From the NCBI GenBank assembly GCA_007570785.1, contig ML661885.1, positions 11,892,490 to 11,956,489 of the forward strand: DNA of 64,000 bases, written 5' to 3'. Made by a program: the position numbers and the translations under genes. Origin of the DNA: Antilocapra americana. Lineage: Eukaryota > Chordata > Mammalia > Artiodactyla > Antilocapridae. Of the stretch, positions 20,493 to 31,240 are shown one piece after another. The notes beneath the pieces are model-generated. The model was not told where the DNA came from, did not search any database, and was given only the letters and a program-made list of their open reading frames with translations. How positions within the stretch are numbered: position 1 is the first letter of the stretch; each line of letters opens with the position of its first letter.

Positions 20493-21613
20493 ATAAGTAT
20501 ACATACATAAACTAGGTTTTAAAATAATATAGTAAATCACCTAAAATGGTGCTCCTAGTCCAGATCTATGGTGGTATGTGTCAAGATATAAGGATTGGAG
20601 AAGAAAGCTGGATTTCAACTTCTGGCAAGCGAGCAGTCAAAGGGTGGTGGCTGCAAAAGGAACAGGAGAGCCAAGAACCCTGGATTCCTTGTACCTGCAC
20701 ACCTTCCTTCACAGTATTTATAGATAATGAATGAAACAGTAATGGGAAATTCTGTAAGTTCTGCTCTCATCTTGACTTCAGTGTGTTGCTTCTTGTTTTC
20801 AAATGAAAACTCTTGAGCATTAACTGGGATGATGTGAAAACAACTCTGGGCAATTTTGGTTTCAGCTGTGTTCATACCACAATCTTCTCCACATCATACA
20901 TTACAAGAAATGATGGCAAAGAGAGTATAGGTAATCTTCTATATATAACACTTCACTGACCCTTAGAAGAAGACTTTCCAGTTTGTGATAATGTCAGTCA
21001 ATATTAAGAATGTGAGGTCTTACTGAAAGATTTTCTAAAGGAAAGGCTCTTAAAGATAAATCTGTAACCACAGACTAAAGCGAAGAATGAGATGTGACAG
21101 CCATCTAATGGGAAATTCACCATAAATTATCCACATGAAAGAGTGCAACTAGAGGGATACATTATCTTTTACTATCAAAAATATGCTTTGTTCGGCACTG
21201 TAATGTAGAGTATCTTATTGGCAGGAAAATAAAAGGCTCTTGGGTCTGTCCCAGCTGTGTACTTAACAAGGCCCACAGCTGCTTTTTCAGATCTTTTGCG
21301 GTAAACCATTTAGGAAGAAAGAGAGAGTGTTTTATCATAAACATCCTCATCCACGTTTGCCTCGATTCTTCCTCCACCTCAGACTTCTTTCAAAGTGCAG
21401 ATCTTGGCCTGTTATCAGAAAGCAAAGAAACCAAAGTTTTGCAACCCTAATTGTAATGAGCCCTTGGACTTTTCAGCCTACTGGCGAACCAGGAGCCAGT
21501 AACCAAGGGGAAAGAAGGAGGCACACGTGCAGTCCTCCTTCTGGACCACCAACCCCACTCAGTGAGAAGCTTGGCTCCCTCAAGTGGTAAATCTTAGAGT
21601 CATAGCTCTTTCC
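20493..21613. other. Unannotated sequence
   Basis: Nothing recognised. Single-copy candidate. Confidence 0.4.
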
Positions 21614-22249
21614 TGTTCAATCACTAAGTCATGCCCCACGCTTTGTGATCCCATGAACTGCAGAACACCAGGCTTCATACTTCTTGAGTATCTCCCGGAG
21701 CTTGCTCAAACTCTTGTCCATTGAGTCGGTAATGCTGTCCAACCATCTCGTCCTCCGTCGTCCCCTTCTCCTCCTGCCCTCAATCTTTCCCAGCATCAGG
21801 GTCTTTTCCACTGAGTCAGCTCTTCATGTCAGGCGGCCAAAGTATTGGAGCTTCAGCATCAATCCTTCCAATATTCAGGGTTGATTTCTTTTAGGATTGA
21901 CTGGTTTGATCTCCTTGCTGTCCAAGGGACTCTCAAGAGTCATCTCTAGCACCACAATTCGAAAGCATCAATTCTTTGGCCCTCAGCCTTCTTTATGGTC
22001 CAAATTCCACATCTGTATATGACTAATTGAAAAACCATAGATTTGACCAGATGGATCTTTGTCAGCAAAGTGATGTCTCTGCTTTTCAATACTAGGTTTG
22101 TCCTGGCCTGGCTTTTCTTCCAAGGAGCAAATGTCCTTTAATTTCATGACTGCAGTCACTGTCCACAGTGCCTTTGGAGCCTAAGGAAATAAAATCTGTG
22201 ACCGTTTCCACTTTTCCCTTTTCAGTTTGCCATGAAGTGATGGGACTGG
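21614..22249 (-). mobile_element. BovB LINE 3' fragment
   Basis: Reverse-complement BovB from the tail ('caatcactaagtcatgcc') through 'cgtcgtccccttctcctcc', 'cagcatcagggtcttttcc', 'actggtttgatctccttgc', 'tttgtcagcaaagtgatgtc' to 'tgccatgaagtgatggg'. It covers the 3' end and the region just after the reverse-transcriptase domain, not the catalytic part. Confidence 0.93.
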
Positions 22250-24464
22250 TGGTAACTCTTACAGTGGCTATAAGGACCCACCCTCCTAGCAGTGACATCT
22301 GCTCTAACCATTATACGTCTACCCAGGTGGGTCAAGAGAGCCTAGTCATATGTCAGTGGGAATTGACAAAGCAGCTCTGTCACATCCCTGCACTCCTGGC
22401 TACCAGTGATATCTCACCTATTCAAAAATTATGACCACATAATATTCAAAGAAAGGAACACAATACATTATTCTAAACTTTGATTGGGAAATCCACATAA
22501 ATTTTAGACAATTCTTTTTTCACTGCAACTAGCATCACTAAATAGCTTTGAGTACAAATCAAAAGCCAACACTTTCCCAGAGTATTCCAAACGGCCCTGA
22601 GAGTGTCTTTCTTTTCACCTATCAAGAGAGACTCCTGGAGCAACTCTTGGTGGCTTCCTGTAGCTGTTCCCTTTTGCTTCTTGATTAAATTGTGAAATAT
22701 GAGCTCCATGATTTATGTCTCATGATATTCATTTCATGCTTTTTAGTTAAAATAATAATTTCCTGGCTCCCTCCTATTTCATCCTCATTCATTCTCCTCA
22801 AACCAGACAGTGGAGTGAGGATGAATACAATGAAAGCAATGTCAGCCTTGAATTTAATTCTACCCACAGAAGACTGTTACCAGTTTTTGTCAAGTATTGT
22901 AGGAGTTTAGCTTCTGCTTTTTTTTTTTTTTTTTAACAAACAACTTTGCTGATTTTACAAACAATTTTGGGCTTCAATCTATTCTACTGAGAAACGTGAG
23001 TAACATCTATTGTCTGAAATTTATGGTAGGCAGTATATTCTTCTAAAAACCTAGAAACATAGGTGATCAAATCAGGAGAGTCACAAGTAAGCTTAATTAT
23101 TTTTTCCTTGCATACAGATAGTTCTTCCTATCCTGAATAAGATCTTATGCCACCTCTAGTTGGAGATATTCAAGATCTTGGACAGAGGTGTAAAAAATCA
23201 CATAACCTCTCTTTTTACTCTGCAGGCAATTCTGTTGGTGAAAGTAGGCAGAAGAAATGAAAAGTAATGGCTGAAATATGTCAAAAATAGTTCACTTCTG
23301 TCCCTCACATTCTTTGAAAGCCAAAATTTGGTTTTGCAGTATTTCTCATTAATCCCAATAACAACTGTAGAAAGGCCAAAAACAGATGTAAAACCTTTCT
23401 GTATATGGAGGAACAGAAATTAACTAACTCAAACTAACTAACTCTGATAACCTACTCTCAGAAGTATCAAAATATGAATACTAATTTTTAGTACTAATTA
23501 ATGCTAACATTAATGCTAATTCCAATACTTAGCATGTATATTCATAAAGTGAAACCATAGCTGATGACACAGCTAAGTGACTTAAAAGCATATGGCTGAA
23601 CTATCTGAAAATGAGATTTCTAAAAATTGAATATTACTTATTCAGTTTGATTTTTTTTTTTGGATATCTGCTTTTATGAAGAAAGTTGAAGTGTGTTTCC
23701 TACTTGTCCTTGAAATTTTGGAAGCTAAATAAATTTTCTAAATTATTTACCAACCTGAAATACACTTTTTATCATCCTAAATATTTTTGTTTTTCATATC
23801 TCTACTTACTTTTTAAAGCTAATTTTACATAAACTTTAAATTGTGGATCTAGTAACATTAGAGGGGACACCTATGACATCTAAAACTGATTGATTGTTTT
23901 ACTCATAATGTGTATGACATTATGTATGTAGTATTTCAGGAAATCATGGATAAATTAGGTACACATTCTTCCATCAAGAAGCTAAGAGGCTGATAAAGGA
24001 GTAGAAGACATTTATATAAATAATGAGGGTGCATAGCTGAAGGTATAAATAGCTAGAAAAAATGGTATGAGTATGTTATATTTATGAAAGATTTTTGCTA
24101 ATTTATACATGTGAGTTATCAGGAAAAGGCTATTTTAACATAGAATTATACAGTTGGGAAAGGGAGGTAACTCGACTTCACTCTGTAGGGAGGTAACTTG
24201 AGAGAGTAGATGTTTAAAACCCTATAAAGATATTCCTTAATGGAATCCATCTAAACATTTTTTAAAGCCCACATTTATATTTCATAACTCCTTCTTAAAT
24301 TTATAAATAAAACCCCACAAAAAATAGTTCCAATAAAATATATTTCAGAGGTCTGCAAAAGAAATTCTTACTAATATTGAGAAATAAATGTTACAAGAGG
24401 GGAGAGGTCTTTGCAAACCTCTGAGCATAAACATTTCACATAGAAAGTATTATTTGAGTTGTTT
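22250..24464. other. Unannotated AT-rich sequence
   Basis: About 2.2 kb with no recognised gene or repeat; contains a poly(T) tract at 22,919-22,934. Confidence 0.4.
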
Positions 24465-26230
24465 TTGTTATTGTTCAGTCACTAAGTCATGTCTGACTCT
24501 TTGTGACCCCAGGGGCTGCAGCACAACAGGCTCCCCTGTCCTCCACTATACAAAGAGTTTACCCAAATTCATATCCATCGAGTCGATGTTATCTAACCAT
24601 CTCATCCTCTGTCACCCCTTTCTCCTTTTGCCTTCAATCTTTCCCAGAATCAGGGTCTTTTCCAATGAGTCAGCTCTTCACATCAGATGGCTAAAGTATT
24701 GGAGCTTCAGTTTCAGCATCAGTCCTTCCATTGAATATTCAGGATTGATTTCCTTCAGGATTAACTGACTGGTTTGATCTCCGTGCAGTCCAAGGGATTC
24801 TCAAGAGTCTTCTATAACACCACAATTCAAAAGCATCAATTCTTCTGTGCTCAGCTTTCTTTATGGTCCAACTCTCACATCCATACATGACTACTGGAAA
24901 AACAATAGCTTTCACTATATGGACCTTTGTTGGCAAAGTAATATCTCTCCTTTTAATATGCTGTCTAGGTTTAATATGCTTCCAAGGAGCAAGCATCTTA
25001 ACTTCATGGCTTCAGTCACTGATTTTGGAGCCTGAGAAAATATAACCTGTCATTGCTGCTACTTTTTACCCTTCTGTTTGCCATGAAGTGATGGGACTAA
25101 ATACCATGATCTTCATTTTTTAATCCTGAGTTTCACTCTCTTTCACCTTCAGAGAGGTTCTTCAGTTCCTCTTCACTTTCTGCCATTAGAGTTGTATTAT
25201 CTGCATATCTGAGGTTGTTGATATTTCCCCTGGGAATCTTGATTCCAGCCTGTGATTCATCCAACCTGGCATTTTGCATGATGTACTCTGCATACAAGTT
25301 AAATTATCAGGGTGGCAATATAAAGTCTTATCATACTCCTTTCCCAATTTTTAACCAGTCCATTGTTCCATGTCCAGTTCTAACTGTTGCTTCTTCTTGA
25401 CTAGCATACAGGTTTCTCAGGAGACAGGTAAGATGGTCCGGTACTCCCATCTCTTTAAGAATTTTCCACAGTTTGTTGTGATCCACACAGTCAAGCACTT
25501 TAGTTTAGTCAATGAAACATAAGTAGATGTTTCTTCTGGACTTCCATAGCTTTCTCCATGATCCAATGAATGTTGACAATTTGATGCCTGGTTCCTCTGC
25601 CTTTTCTAAATCCAGTTTTTATGTTTGAAATTTCTCAGCTCACATACTCTAGAAGCCTAGCTTGAAGGGCTTTGTTCATTACCTTGGTAGCACATGCAAT
25701 GAGTGCAATTGTACAGTAATTTGAACATTCTTTGGCATCGACTTTCTTTGGGATTGAAACAAAAATTAACATTTTCCAGTCCTGTGGTCACTGCTGAGTT
25801 TTCCAAATTTGCTGGCAAATTGAGTGAAACACTTTAACAGCATTATCTTTTAATATTTGAAATAGCTCAGCTGGAAATTCATCATTTCCACTAGCTTTGC
25901 TCATGGTAATGTTTCCTAAGGCCCACTTAACATCATACTGCAGGATGTCCCGCTCTAGGTGAGTGACCATTCCATCATGGTAATCCGGTCATTAAGAAAT
26001 TTATCATATAGTTATTCTTTGTATTCTTGACACCTCTTTTAATCTCTTTTGCTTCTGTTAGATCCTTGCTGTTTCTGTCCTTTATAGTGCCCATCCTTTC
26101 ATGAAATAGTCCCTTGATATCTCCAATTTTCTTGAAGAGATCTCATCTTTCCCATTCAATTGTTTTCCTCTATTTCTTTGCATTGTTGATTTAAGAAAGC
26201 TTTCTTATCTTACCCTGCTGTTTTCTTGCT
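24465..26230 (-). mobile_element. BovB LINE, 5'-truncated ~1.77 kb
   Basis: Continuous antisense BovB. The tail is at 24465 ('tcagtcactaagtcatgtc'), then the basic C-terminal region, the reverse-transcriptase domain (~25,000-25,970) and upstream ORF2 sequence to about 26,230 ('tttcccattcaattgttttcc', 'ctatttctttgcattg'). The longest BovB copy in the window. Confidence 0.94.
24740..26230 (-). pseudogene. Broken BovB ORF2 (reverse transcriptase)
   Basis: BovB ORF2 normally encodes an endonuclease plus reverse transcriptase. Here only the RT and C-terminal part remain, in several frames. Antisense reading gives the conserved RT lead-in (KASGNDEFPAELFQ, 'HSICQQIWKTQQ') at 25788-25970, and motif C at 25196-25207 reads Tyr-Ala-Asp-Asn in place of the catalytic Tyr-Ala-Asp-Asp. 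A later frame (24739-24996) holds the 'VMYGCESWT' segment. Stops and frameshifts make it inactive. Confidence 0.88.
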
Positions 26231-26364
26231 ATCGTGTGAGTGATGACAAATGTATCAACTCAAAACACAGAGGAATGATAGCCTTGGGGAGACAGCATAG
26301 AGAGCAAAAACTTGGATCAGGAAACTGTGGGTGTGTGGGGAAATGCTGGTAAGCTTGCTAAAGG

Positions 26365-26425
26365 GGAGCTATGGTAGATTCAATAGGAAGGTAGGGTAGG
26401 TAGATTCAATAGGAAGGTAGAAGCA
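26365..26425. repeat. Short tandem duplication
   Basis: The phrase 'gtagattcaataggaaggta' occurs twice, about 29 bases apart, a recent small duplication. Confidence 0.9.
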
Positions 26426-26617
26426 AAATGAAGAAGACTTCAAAATGTAGAAGGGCTGAATTCCGGGCTGTGTGGAATGGCTATTCTTGGGATGTCAGTG
26501 TGAAGTCATAAGTGTTTGAATACACAAGTAGATGACATTTGAGTCATTTTGACTAAACTAACTGTGGTATTTTGTATTCCCTGGAGTGAGGAAACTTTTA
26601 GAAAATTACTATAATAG

Positions 26618-26829
26618 CTTGCTGCCTTGATGGCTCAGTGGCAAAGAATTAACCTGCCAATGGAGGAGTCATAGGTTCGATCCCTGGGTTGGAAAGATCC
26701 CCTGGAGAAGGGAATGGCTATGCATTCCAGTTTTCTTGCCTGGAGAATCCCATGGTCAGCAGCCTGGCAAGCTACAGTCCATGGGATCACAAAGAGTTGG
26801 ACACGACTTAGTGACTAAACACCAACAAC
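26618..26829 (+). mobile_element. Bov-tA SINE with 7-bp TSD
   Basis: 'cttgctgccttgatggctc' head, 'aggttcgatccctgggttgg', tail 'gagttggacacgacttagtg' and a CAACA end. Flanked by ATAATAG at 26611-26617 and 26830-26836. Confidence 0.94.
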
Positions 26830-26837
26830 ATAATAGT

Positions 26838-28437
26838 CCAGGTGAAGAATGGTGATTAAATACTGAGTGATGGTGAGAAATTAAATAAAAGCAATAACAT
26901 TAGAAACAGAAAGAAGAAGACAGTTGCAAAATATTATCCTAGTGACATAACGAACCATACCTTAGACATTATGATAAACTCTATCCCATTCACCTGCTTT
27001 CCCTTGTGATGTAAAAAGGACCCTTCATTTGGAAGACTGCTGAGCCAGCTCCAGTCACGGAACAAGTGAGTCCTGAAAACAGCTATATTAGCACACCACA
27101 TGAGTTTGAGTTTCCTCTTGTTCTTGCATAAAAATTCGAGGCCATATACTCAGGGAACTTTTAACAGGACTTCAAAAGTGTTGAGTTGACTAAAAGCACG
27201 TATTTCCATCTGATGTCGGACACACTGCCAAGCTTTAACTTTACAATGAAGCTGCAGCACATATGCCAAATAGAAAATCAGAGAGCTGTGTTCCCTCTGA
27301 AGCCCAACGTAACAGTGGACCTGTGAACCCATATTGTCCTGCTTTCAGAACTAAAAAGAAGTCTCATTGAGGTCATTTGGCTCACAGGGTGAATGAGCCT
27401 GTGTATGTGATTTACTCATTGTGTCAGTGATTTACTCAACTGTCTCTTCAAATTAAGCTTCAACTCTGCTACCTTCCTTTATGTCAGTTGTTCCTGCTGA
27501 AGTCTAAATAAAGGAAATTTAATCCAATCAAACTATAGACTGAAAATAAACACCAAAGGGGAAAAGTAAGCAGCCCATGTTATTGAAATTCCAAAGGCTC
27601 TTTTAGTCTGGCTAACACTGCTCCTATTGGGGAGCCTCCAGTGGGACCCTTGGTAAGTGAATAAACAAAAAGCCAAGTACTATCAAGTAATTGTCTGGCA
27701 ATATCAGAAACTTTCCATCTTATTTAGGAAGAAAGCACCCACTGGTGTCGGAGAGCATAACATAGCAGTGAGGAAATCCACATTGGCATGTGATGGCTTT
27801 TCCCCATTAAGCCATAAAGGGCAAGCTGAGTGATGGTCACACCTTGCCAAACAAGCTTGAGCTGAAGTCAGGAAAGTAGAAAATGTCTGGGTTATTTCAT
27901 TGTTCAATGGAGAATAGCAGATACATCAAGAGACAAGCAAGAGGCAGCAATTTATTGATTACAACATGCTTGAGTGGAAATAGGGAACCAGAGAACTAGC
28001 CATAGAATAGCTTTTCCTATAATAGTTTGCAACTGAGGATTCCTGGAAAAGACCACCCTCCCAGAGAATGGAGAACCACTCATGTGTGCGTGGCACAGGC
28101 GATTCAAATGGGCCAGATTTTCAAACCAGACAATTTAGGAAATTATATGACTGGAATCTTAAAACCTGCACTTTTACTTCATGTATCACAAGCACAGCAT
28201 TTCTTATCCAGTAATCTTTTAAGCATGAAAATCCACAAGAGAAACCTTTAATGAAAGTTGTTCTTTTCCACCCTTTGAAATCCTTTCTTATTAATTTGAA
28301 GGAACTTGGAAAACTGTGAATTGTTGAATGAACTGGGTCATGGAATGTTTTTAAAGCATTATTGTTGAAGGGAAGATGAAAGGGGATAGAGAGAAAGAGA
28401 GAGAATCCCTCACTCGAGGAAAGGAAGAACAAACTTA
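26838..28437. other. Unannotated sequence
   Basis: About 1.6 kb with no recognised repeat or gene. Confidence 0.4.
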
Positions 28438-28570
28438 TCTCTTTATGTGTAATCACTTTACTTTTCTGAGTAGTCCACTGAGGTAGGTATTTTGAATTCC
28501 ATGTTGTAGGTGAGGAAAGAGAGACTAAGAGAGATTAAATAAGCTGTCCAAGGTCACACAGGAGAAACTC
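28438..28570 (-). mobile_element. MIR SINE fragment
   Basis: 'tgaggtaggtattttgaatt', 'gtaggtgaggaaagagagac', 'ctgtccaaggtcacacagg' match reverse-complement MIR. Confidence 0.75.
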
Positions 28571-28794
28571 ATATGAGTTTTTTTTTTCACTAGAAACCAA
28601 TGACTCATATGTCCTGCCCCCTGATATTCCCCACTACATCTTCAGCATCCCCATAGTTGTCAAGGAGCAGTCCTTGTCAATTAGCTTAAAGACTGGATGA
28701 AATTTATTTCTTATTCCAATGCCGAGTATTCAAATGAACTATCTTAAATTACTTGTGATAATATGTTTCCCAATTCACTGTATCATTTTGGGAT

Positions 28795-28985
28795 GAAGAC
28801 ATCTTTCCCATTTCTGCCACAGCATTGCTATGTGATGCTAGGCAAGTTACTCAACTTCTCTGAGTCTCATTTTCTTCATATGTAAAAGGAGAGAGTAAAC
28901 CTAAATGTATAAGTGATTATACTATATGATGTAATTCATGTAAACATTTAGCTCAGTGCCTAGCATATAGTGATCAGTTAAAGAC
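28795..28985 (+). mobile_element. MIR SINE
   Basis: 'tgctaggcaagttactcaac', 'ttctctgagtctcattttc', 'ttcatatgtaaaaggagag', 'tcagtgcctagcatatagtg' follow MIR order on the plus strand. Confidence 0.8.
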
Positions 28986-29096
28986 GGTGATGATAACCAG
29001 ATAGGTTATGCCACCTTAGCAAAGGAACACCAAAAAGTTCAGTGCTTTTAAGCAACAAAGGTAAATTGTTATTCACTTAAATGTTAATCATTGGTC

Positions 29097-29357
29097 TGCT
29101 GCTGCTGCTGCTGCTAAGTCGCTTCAGTCGTGTCCAACTCTGTGTGACCCCATAGACGGCAGCCCACCAGGCTCCCCCGTCCCTGGGATTCTCCAGGCAA
29201 GAACACTGGAGTGGGTTGCCATTTCCTTCTCCAATGTGTGAAAGTGAAGTTACTCAGTCCTGTCCGACTCTTAGCGACCCAATGGACTGCAGCCTACCAG
29301 GCTCCTCCATCCATGGGATTTTCCAGGCAAGAATACTGGAGTGGGTTGCCATTGCCT
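29097..29357 (-). mobile_element. Bov-A2 dimeric SINE with 9-bp TSD
   Basis: (TGC)6 then 'taagtcgcttcagtcgtgtc', two Bov-A monomers joined by 'ctccaatgtgtgaaagtgaag', ending 'gggttgccattgcct'. The direct repeat TCATTGGTC lies at 29088-29096 and 29358-29366. Little divergence suggests a young copy. Confidence 0.95.
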
Positions 29358-29777
29358 TCATTGGTCGGCTAAACTCTAAATGTTCTCACTTACAGTCCCA
29401 GAATGACTAAAACTTCTTATCAATATGAATCACTATTTTCTCTTTTCACTGAAGTGACCAAGGAAGTTGGCACTCCACTCTCCACTCTCCGGTGTCATCA
29501 ATGTTTAGTGGAAAGCTGAACTTCTAACCCAACTTTGTAGCAACAAACTGATGAAGCTAAACATTATCACCTACCTGACTTTCACACTATGCATCAATCA
29601 GGAAACCACCTAAAAACAAACAAATTAAATGAAATAGAATACAGAGACTCATAATATAGTATCTAAAAAGTTCAGTGAACAAATTAAAAACTCAAAAGAA
29701 AATTCTCACTTGAATGAGAAAAGACATTGAACAAAACAGCAATACACAGATGAATCAGATGTTGGAATTAGGAGACA

Positions 29778-29958
29778 AGGAGTTGAGGGCTGGTGCACCG
29801 GGATGACCCAGAGAGATGGAATTGAGAGGGAGGTGGGAGAGGGGTTCTGGAAGGGGAACACATGTATACCATGGCAGGTTCATGTCAATGTATGGAAAAA
29901 CCAACATAATAATGTAAGGAAAAATAAATAAATAAATCTAAAATAAATAAATAAATAA
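29778..29958 (+). mobile_element. Young bovine-type L1 3' end (truncated)
   Basis: 'gggctggtgcaccgggatga', 'cccagagagatgg', 'ggggaacacatgtatacc', 'tcatgtcaatgtatgg' and an (AAAT)n tail are the end of the young ruminant L1 3' UTR. Flanked by AGGAGACA at 29770-29777 and 29959-29966. Confidence 0.75.
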
Positions 29959-29959
29959 A
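29922..29959. repeat. (AAAT)n tail microsatellite
   Basis: AAAT/AAATA repeats forming the 3' tail of the truncated L1. Confidence 0.95.
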
Positions 29960-30165
29960 GGAGACATCACAAACTAGTTCACTAAGTAATTATGAATTTT
30001 CTTCACACAATTTAAAAAGAGAAAAATCTAAACAGAGAAGTAACCATTACACAAAAAGAATGAATAACTTCAGTTTATAACACTATATCGTATAGTTGAA
30101 CTTTGCTAAGAGAACAGAACTTAAATGTTCACTTTACAAAAAAAAAAATGTTAAAAAGACAATGA

Positions 30166-30395
30166 AGGGAAAGGGTGGGATGATATGGGAGAATGGCATT
30201 GAAACATGTTAATTATCATATGTCTAATCAATCGCCAGCCCAGGATTGATGCTCGGGGCTGGTGCAACGAGATTTCCTGGGGGGAGGGAGGAGGGAGGGG
30301 GGTTCTAGAGGGGGAGCATATGTAAACCTATGGTGATATCATGTCATTGTTTGGCAAAACTAATAAAAAAAAAGTAAAAAAAAAATTAAAAAAAT
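30166..30395 (+). mobile_element. Young bovine-type L1 3' end with 12-bp TSD
   Basis: 'ggtgggatgatatgggagaa', 'tggcattgaaacatg', 'atcgccagcccagg', 'ggggctggtgcaacgag', G-rich stretch, 'catgtcattgtttggcaaaa' and an A-rich tail. The TSD is AAAAGACAATGA at 30154-30165 and 30396-30407. Confidence 0.85.
30279..30302 (+). other. G-rich (quadruplex-capable) tract in L1 3' UTR
   Basis: Four or more runs of three or more G separated by single A or short spacers. Quadruplex-forming tracts are a known feature of mammalian L1 3' UTRs; the fold here is inferred. Confidence 0.65.
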
Positions 30396-31240
30396 AAAAG
30401 ACAATGAGCATAAGGTGATGGATGTGTTAGTTCAGTGTGGGGAATTCTTTCACAGTGTATACATATGTCAAATCATCATGTCATATGTACACTTTAAATA
30501 TCTTACAATTTTATTTGTCAATTATAACTCAATAAAGCTGGAATTCAAACTAGCCAAACAGGAATTATAGAAGTAAAAAATATAATAACTGATAATTTTA
30601 AAACTTGCTGGGTGGGCTTATTTATAGAATGGAGATGACAGAGGATAGAACTGGTGAGCTTGAAGACAGATCTACAGAATTTACCCAATCTAAATGACAG
30701 AAAGTAGACTGAAAACAATAAAGAGACTATCAAGAATCTGTGTGACAAGAAAAAAAAAACCTAATATCCACACTATCAGAATCACAAAAAGAAAGAAGTA
30801 ATGAGATTGAAACAATGCTCAAAGAAATAAAGACCCAAAACTCCAAATTTGGTAGAAGACATAAAACTATACATTCAAGAAGCTGAGCAAACCTCCAACA
30901 GGATAAACCACAAGAAATCCTTGCCAAGACACATTATAATTAAGTTTGTGAAAACTAAAGACAAGGAAAAAAAATCTTGAAAGCAGCCAGAGAGAAACAA
31001 CCCATCACCTAGAGGGGAACAACAATTTGAGCATGGTAATTTCTCATCTGAAACCATGGAGGCCAAAAGAGAAGGACATAATATTTTTCAAGTACTGGGT
31101 GGAAAAAAAAAAAAAAAAAACCCTGTCATCTGAGAAGCCTGTATCTAGAGAAAATTTCCTTCAGGAATAAGGAAAAAAAGTCAAGATATTCTCAGAAGGA
31201 AAAGGAAGAAATTTTTTGCTAACCTTAAAAAATGACTAAT

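Larger units (their letters stand above)
30045..30540 (+). mobile_element. Older L1 3' end, itself split by a young L1
   Basis: 'ttgaactttgctaagagaac', 'aacttaaatgttcac', then beyond the insert 'aaggtgatggatgtgttag', 'cacagtgtatacatatgtc', 'caattataactcaataaag' match the L1M 3' end in order. Confidence 0.8.
29640..31240 (+). mobile_element. Ancient L1M/HAL1-like 5'-side region, split by later L1 insertions
   Basis: Old L1 ORF1-side phrases occur on both sides of the inserts: 'gatgaatcagatgttggaatt' (~29,752) before, and 'actagccaaacaggaattat' (~30,549), 'gaactggtgagcttgaagac', 'cattataattaagtttgtg', 'atcttgaaagcagccagag', 'tctcatctgaaaccatgg' after. The phrases are collinear, so 29,778-29,958 and about 30,045-30,540 are insertions into one older element. 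Confidence 0.65.

Noticed and set aside
28570..28611. Inverted repeat 'atatgagt ... actcatat' as a terminator or regulatory hairpin
   Set aside because: Only eight bases per arm with a ~25-base loop beside a MIR; expected by chance in AT-rich DNA.
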